DNA from: Roseburia faecis
Lineage (GTDB): Bacteria; Bacillota; Clostridia; Lachnospirales; Lachnospiraceae
Assembly: GCF_001406815.1 (NCBI RefSeq)
Contig: NZ_CVRR01000071.1
Span: 79,515-143,514, forward strand
DNA length: 64,000 bases
Reading direction: 5' to 3'
Part shown: piece by piece, positions 60,902 through 64,000 of the stretch
Layout: every line of letters begins with the position of its first letter
Position numbering within the stretch: the stretch's first letter is position 1
The notes under the pieces: model-generated
What the model was told of the DNA's origin: nothing
What the model saw: the letters and a program-made list of their open reading frames with translations, nothing else
Database searches by the model: none
Translations under genes and position numbers: made by a program

Positions 60902-61093
60902 TACGACATCGGAGAAAGGGAGCAGGATATTATTGCTCTTGTCGGAGTTGGAAAAAGCAACCGTGAGATTGCAGACGAACTGTTTCTGAGTGAGGGAACC
61001 GTCCGCAATTATATCAGCAGCATTCTCGATAAGCTTTCTCTGCGTGACCGCACCCAGCTTGCAGTATTCTATTTGACGAAGGTGCGCAACTAG
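60902..61093 (+). pseudogene. NarL-type response regulator, HTH remnant
   Basis: The frame reads REQDIIALVGVGKSNREIAD, then SEGTVRNYISSILDKLSLRD and ends at 61093. This is the complete LuxR/NarL-type helix-turn-helix. The receiver domain is absent; upstream bases are in other frames. It is a truncated regulator next to the agr-like locus. Confidence 0.75.
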
Positions 61094-61205
61094 CAACGAA
61101 AATTTAATCGAATCAGAAAACCAGTCCTTAAAGGCAGATGGTAGCTGCTCAAAGGGCACAAGCGAAAATAGTCATATAAACAAAAGAAGGGGGAAAGACG
61201 AGTTT

Positions 61206-61961
61206 ATGCCATTTATGGGTATAGAGCATTGGACTATTGCAATATGCGATGATGATGAAATATTTCTTTCGAGGTTGGAGAAACAAATAAGGGCAGAATT
61301 GCAGCAGCTAAATGTAGTGGGGGAAATTGTATCATACACGGATAGTGAGAAATTGTTGGAGACAAAACTGCATCAGACAGAAATTTTTTTTCTTGATATT
61401 GATATGCCGGAAGTAACGGGTATGGAATTGGCTGCCAAGTTGGAAGAACAAAATCCGCAGGCAATTGTTATTTTTATCAGCAATCATGAGGAGGCTGTAT
61501 TTGAGGCAATTCACTATAAGCCATTTCGTTTCATTAGAAAAGCGTATTTACAGGCGGAACTTTCGGAAGCGTTGCAAAGCTTGAAAAAACAGAAGGAGAA
61601 GAGAGCGCGATTTATTACATTAGATGTAAAAGAGCAACAGATTGTGCTTCCGGTAAAGGAAATCGTTTATATAGAGAGTCAGGCTCATTACCTACTATTT
61701 CATGTAATGAATTCTGAGCGTGAAGAACAGGTTGTGCGAAGCAGAGGAAAAATATCTGATTATGCAGAAAAAATGCTTATTTTCCATTTCCTGCGTCCGG
61801 GAAAAAGTTATCTTGTAAATAGCATGTGGATACAGAATTTTAATTTGAAGGAAATCACTGTAAAAACAGGGCAGCATATTCCGGTCAGTAGAGATAAGAA
61901 GGAAGAGGTAAAGAAACAATATTTTGGTTATATGAGGAGTCGGATATATGAAATGGATTAG
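61206..61961 (+). CDS. LytTR-family response regulator (AgrA-like)
   Basis: The receiver domain has AICDDDE near 15 and the phosphoacceptor Asp in FLDIDMPEVTGMEL near 63. The C-terminal LytTR DNA-binding domain has IVYIESQAHYLLFHV near 160 and LVNSMWIQNFN near 205. The length is 251 aa. ATG 61206 follows GGGGGAAAG; ATG 61215 is an alternative. It overlaps the kinase gene by 14 bases, as in agrA-agrC pairs. Confidence 0.92.
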   Translation: MPFMGIEHWTIAICDDDEIFLSRLEKQIRAELQQLNVVGEIVSYTDSEKLLETKLHQTEIFFLDIDMPEVTGMELAAKLEEQNPQAIVIFISNHEEAVFEAIHYKPFRFIRKAYLQAELSEALQSLKKQKEKRARFITLDVKEQQIVLPVKEIVYIESQAHYLLFHVMNSEREEQVVRSRGKISDYAEKMLIFHFLRPGKSYLVNSMWIQNFNLKEITVKTGQHIPVSRDKKEEVKKQYFGYMRSRIYEMD

Positions 61962-63255
61962 TTTCATAATAGAGATTGCGGCCTGCATTATCAGTTTTGG
62001 AATTTGCACAGCGGTAATTCGGGCGCAATTTAGACCTAGAGACGAATTGGCATGGTGGAAGTATCTTGTGTTTGGAATCACATTTACAGCAGTTACTTAT
62101 TTTGAAGTGGGGTCGAATCTGATTGCGTCATTTATTGGAATGGGAATATGTATTTTTTTTGCCCAGAGATATTTTGAAGGACGGTTTGCTTCAAAAGTCA
62201 TCTCTGTTATTATGATTAATGTATTGACAATTCTGATAAGTATCATATGTCTTTATGTTATTTCAGCATTCAGCGGAGTGACAATGGAAAAACTGACGAT
62301 GTATGGGAATTCGATGAGACTTATCGAGGTTTGTGTCATGAAGAGTCTCTGCATTTTTATCGCATATGCTTATATAAGAACTATAAAAAGACAGAGAGAA
62401 TTTGTACAACAGGAATTGCTGATAAGCGGGATTTTTTTTGCTTGTTTTTTTGTTGTCTCTCTGTTTTTTATTATCCTGTTAAAACAGGTTATGTTACCGC
62501 GAATCTTACAGATAGCTTTTGCAGTAATAACGCTTTTGTTTCTGGGAATCATTCTTCTTGTGTTGTGGCTCTTGAACCACTTGCAAAATCAAAATCGAGA
62601 ACTGCTTGAGAACAGTATTTTGCGAACTCAGTTGAGGGAGCAGGAGAAACTGATGAAAGTATCAGAGGAAAGCAACCAAAAAATCCGCGAAGTAAGACAT
62701 GATATCCGACGTTATTTCTCGAACTATCTCCAACTTTTGGAAGAAGGTAAGGTAGAATTAGTTAAAAAAGAAATGCAAAAGACTTTTGCCACGAAACTGT
62801 CAGAGAAACAGCAGATTTATACCCCTAATTTGATGTTGAATGCTGTTATCAATGAGAAGAAGGAGATATGTGAAAAGAACCACATACGATTTGTGATTCA
62901 TGTGAAGCTTCCGGAGAATATAGATACGATAGAACTGGCAATTGCTTTGTCGAATCTTTTGGATAACGCGATTGAAGCTGAGCAGAAAGAGCAGGAGCAG
63001 GAAATTCATCTTAACATGGAAGTGGTAGATGAAATGTTTAATCTAATTGTAGAGAATCACATTCAAAACTCTGTTCTTTGTGTAAATCCTAAACTTGTCA
63101 CATCGAAAAAAAATAAGGCTGAACATGGATTGGGAATCCCGACAGTTCGGGAGATTGTCAATCAGTATCAGGGATTTTTAAATATATCGGAAGAAGCAAA
63201 TAATGTGATTGTACATATGGTAATTCCACTTGCTAATTTTGCCAAAAACAGGTAA
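61948..63255 (+). CDS. GHKL sensor histidine kinase (AgrC-like)
   Basis: Six hydrophobic helices occupy about residues 1-215. A cytoplasmic part follows with KIREVRHDIRRYFSNYLQLLE near 250 (His) and an ATPase of the GHKL type: SNLLDNAIEAEQKEQE near 338 and HGLGIPTVREIVNQYQG near 395. The length is 435 aa. It would sense an external peptide in an agr system. Four-base coupling to agrA and a 65-base gap to agrB support one operon. Confidence 0.92.
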   Translation: MKWISFIIEIAACIISFGICTAVIRAQFRPRDELAWWKYLVFGITFTAVTYFEVGSNLIASFIGMGICIFFAQRYFEGRFASKVISVIMINVLTILISIICLYVISAFSGVTMEKLTMYGNSMRLIEVCVMKSLCIFIAYAYIRTIKRQREFVQQELLISGIFFACFFVVSLFFIILLKQVMLPRILQIAFAVITLLFLGIILLVLWLLNHLQNQNRELLENSILRTQLREQEKLMKVSEESNQKIREVRHDIRRYFSNYLQLLEEGKVELVKKEMQKTFATKLSEKQQIYTPNLMLNAVINEKKEICEKNHIRFVIHVKLPENIDTIELAIALSNLLDNAIEAEQKEQEQEIHLNMEVVDEMFNLIVENHIQNSVLCVNPKLVTSKKNKAEHGLGIPTVREIVNQYQGFLNISEEANNVIVHMVIPLANFAKNR

Positions 63256-63320
63256 AACTTGCCAAACGAATTGTAAAGATTAAGAAATCAGTTATCATCA
63301 GATTGAAAGGACGTGTGTTT

Positions 63321-63905
63321 ATGTCTGGATTATCAAAAATGATAGCTGATTTTTTTGTTCGTGAAAATGTAATTGAACATGAGGAATATGAGATTTATAA
63401 ATATGGTTCAGATATATTAATTGAAAATATAGGTACAACTATATTTTTGATTTGTCTGGGTTTTATTTTCAATAAAGAAATCAGTACACTCATTTTTATT
63501 GCTGTATTTGCCGGTATAAGACGATATTCGGGTGGTTATCATGCTAAGACAAAATTAAAATGTTATATTTTGACTATCACAAATTGGGCAGTTGTAATAG
63601 TGTTACAGAGGCTGCAACAAAAATTTGGGTTCACTAGATTTGGAATTGAACTTATTATATGTTGCATGGTTTTCATGGTTATGTTCTTTTTTGCACCAGT
63701 AGAGAATCCAGGAAAGCCATTGTTTGAACGGGTTAGAATTGTAAATAAAAGAAAGACACTTATCATAACATTGATGGTTATCATTATATCGTTAAGCATA
63801 AGGATAAAATTGCCGGACGCATCATTTGCTATTCTGGTAGTTTTAATAGAAGTAGCGCTACTAATTATATGGGGGAAGGAGCTTCCTGTATACTTTAAAG
63901 AGTAA
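63321..63905 (+). CDS. AgrB-like peptide-processing membrane protease
   Basis: The family core GIRRYSGGYHAKTKLKCYI near residue 70-90 holds the catalytic His and Cys. About five transmembrane helices are seen in 194 aa. GAAAGGA precedes ATG 63321; the in-frame TTG 63303 is rejected. AgrB cleaves and cyclises an AgrD precursor in the membrane. No agrD-like frame follows within the last 95 bases, so the precursor may lie beyond the edge or be missing. Confidence 0.9.
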   Translation: MSGLSKMIADFFVRENVIEHEEYEIYKYGSDILIENIGTTIFLICLGFIFNKEISTLIFIAVFAGIRRYSGGYHAKTKLKCYILTITNWAVVIVLQRLQQKFGFTRFGIELIICCMVFMVMFFFAPVENPGKPLFERVRIVNKRKTLIITLMVIIISLSIRIKLPDASFAILVVLIEVALLIIWGKELPVYFKE

Positions 63906-63922
63906 AAGGAATTGACCCAAAA

Positions 63923-63993
63923 GAATACCTCAAGTAAATTTAGATTATTACTGACCTGCCAGTTGGTAAAATCTAAAAACACAAGAGGTATTC
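63923..63993. repeat. Nested inverted repeat at the right edge
   Basis: GAATACCTC (63923-63931) pairs perfectly with GAGGTATTC (63985-63993). Inside, TTTAGAT (63939-63945) pairs with ATCTAAA (63971-63977), and TTAC/GTAA and ACTG/CAGT extend it. It may be a transposon end or an agrB mRNA hairpin. Confidence 0.6.
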
Positions 63994-64000
63994 AAGATGA

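Overview
The window looks like a chromosomal segment of a Lachnospiraceae-type gut Clostridium. The basis is moderate GC content with strong GGAGG ribosome binding sites, a monomeric group-B type [FeFe] hydrogenase, the radical-SAM/DUF4130 gene pair, DUF5721 and DUF6142 proteins, a Csp-like subtilase, several c-di-GMP enzymes and a chemotaxis-receptor remnant. Genus cannot be fixed from sequence alone. No rRNA, tRNA or CRISPR array was seen.

About 1-46 kb is orderly core genome, mostly on the + strand. A secreted papain-like protease precedes a pyrimidine cluster (pyrC-F-K-D, then pyrE behind its own promoter). A small membrane protein, an M29 peptidase and a purine set (purE, purM-N-D) follow. 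Next come a HAD hydrolase, a GGDEF/EAL protein, a Csp-like protease (- strand), the hydrogenase, an ABC exporter, and a radical SAM/DUF4130 pair behind a promoter with two LexA-type boxes. After these lie a Nudix gene, cold-shock and DUF5721 genes on the - strand, an M18 aminopeptidase, DegV, folC, an LRR/VWA/MoxR trio, ilvE, a repeat-rich 770 bp intergenic region, an amidase, a HEAT-methyltransferase fusion, two more c-di-GMP proteins, thiD-cytX, and a MATE transporter whose leader carries two related terminator-like hairpins.

From about 46.7 kb the sequence becomes accessory and eroded. It holds remnants of flavodoxin, maltose O-acetyltransferase, FtsX permease, Fic, a second TnpB, a BspA-like LRR protein, a serine recombinase and a LuxR-type regulator. 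Among them are working-looking modules: a DUF2798 gene behind a terminator-bearing leader, a nitroreductase/two-component operon, a MerR-TipAS regulator with its operator, a Phd/RelE toxin-antitoxin pair, an IS200/IS605 element with intact TnpB and frameshifted TnpA, an AAA/DUF4143 ATPase, a type I holin-like toxin with a convergent antisense RNA, and an agr-type quorum-sensing set (LytTR regulator, GHKL kinase, AgrB) that runs to the right edge without a visible autoinducer peptide gene.

The least conventional features are the tandem MATE-leader hairpins, the inverted-repeat cluster after ilvE, the DUF2798 leader with its small upstream ORF, the SOS-type control of the radical SAM pair, and the compact type I toxin locus.
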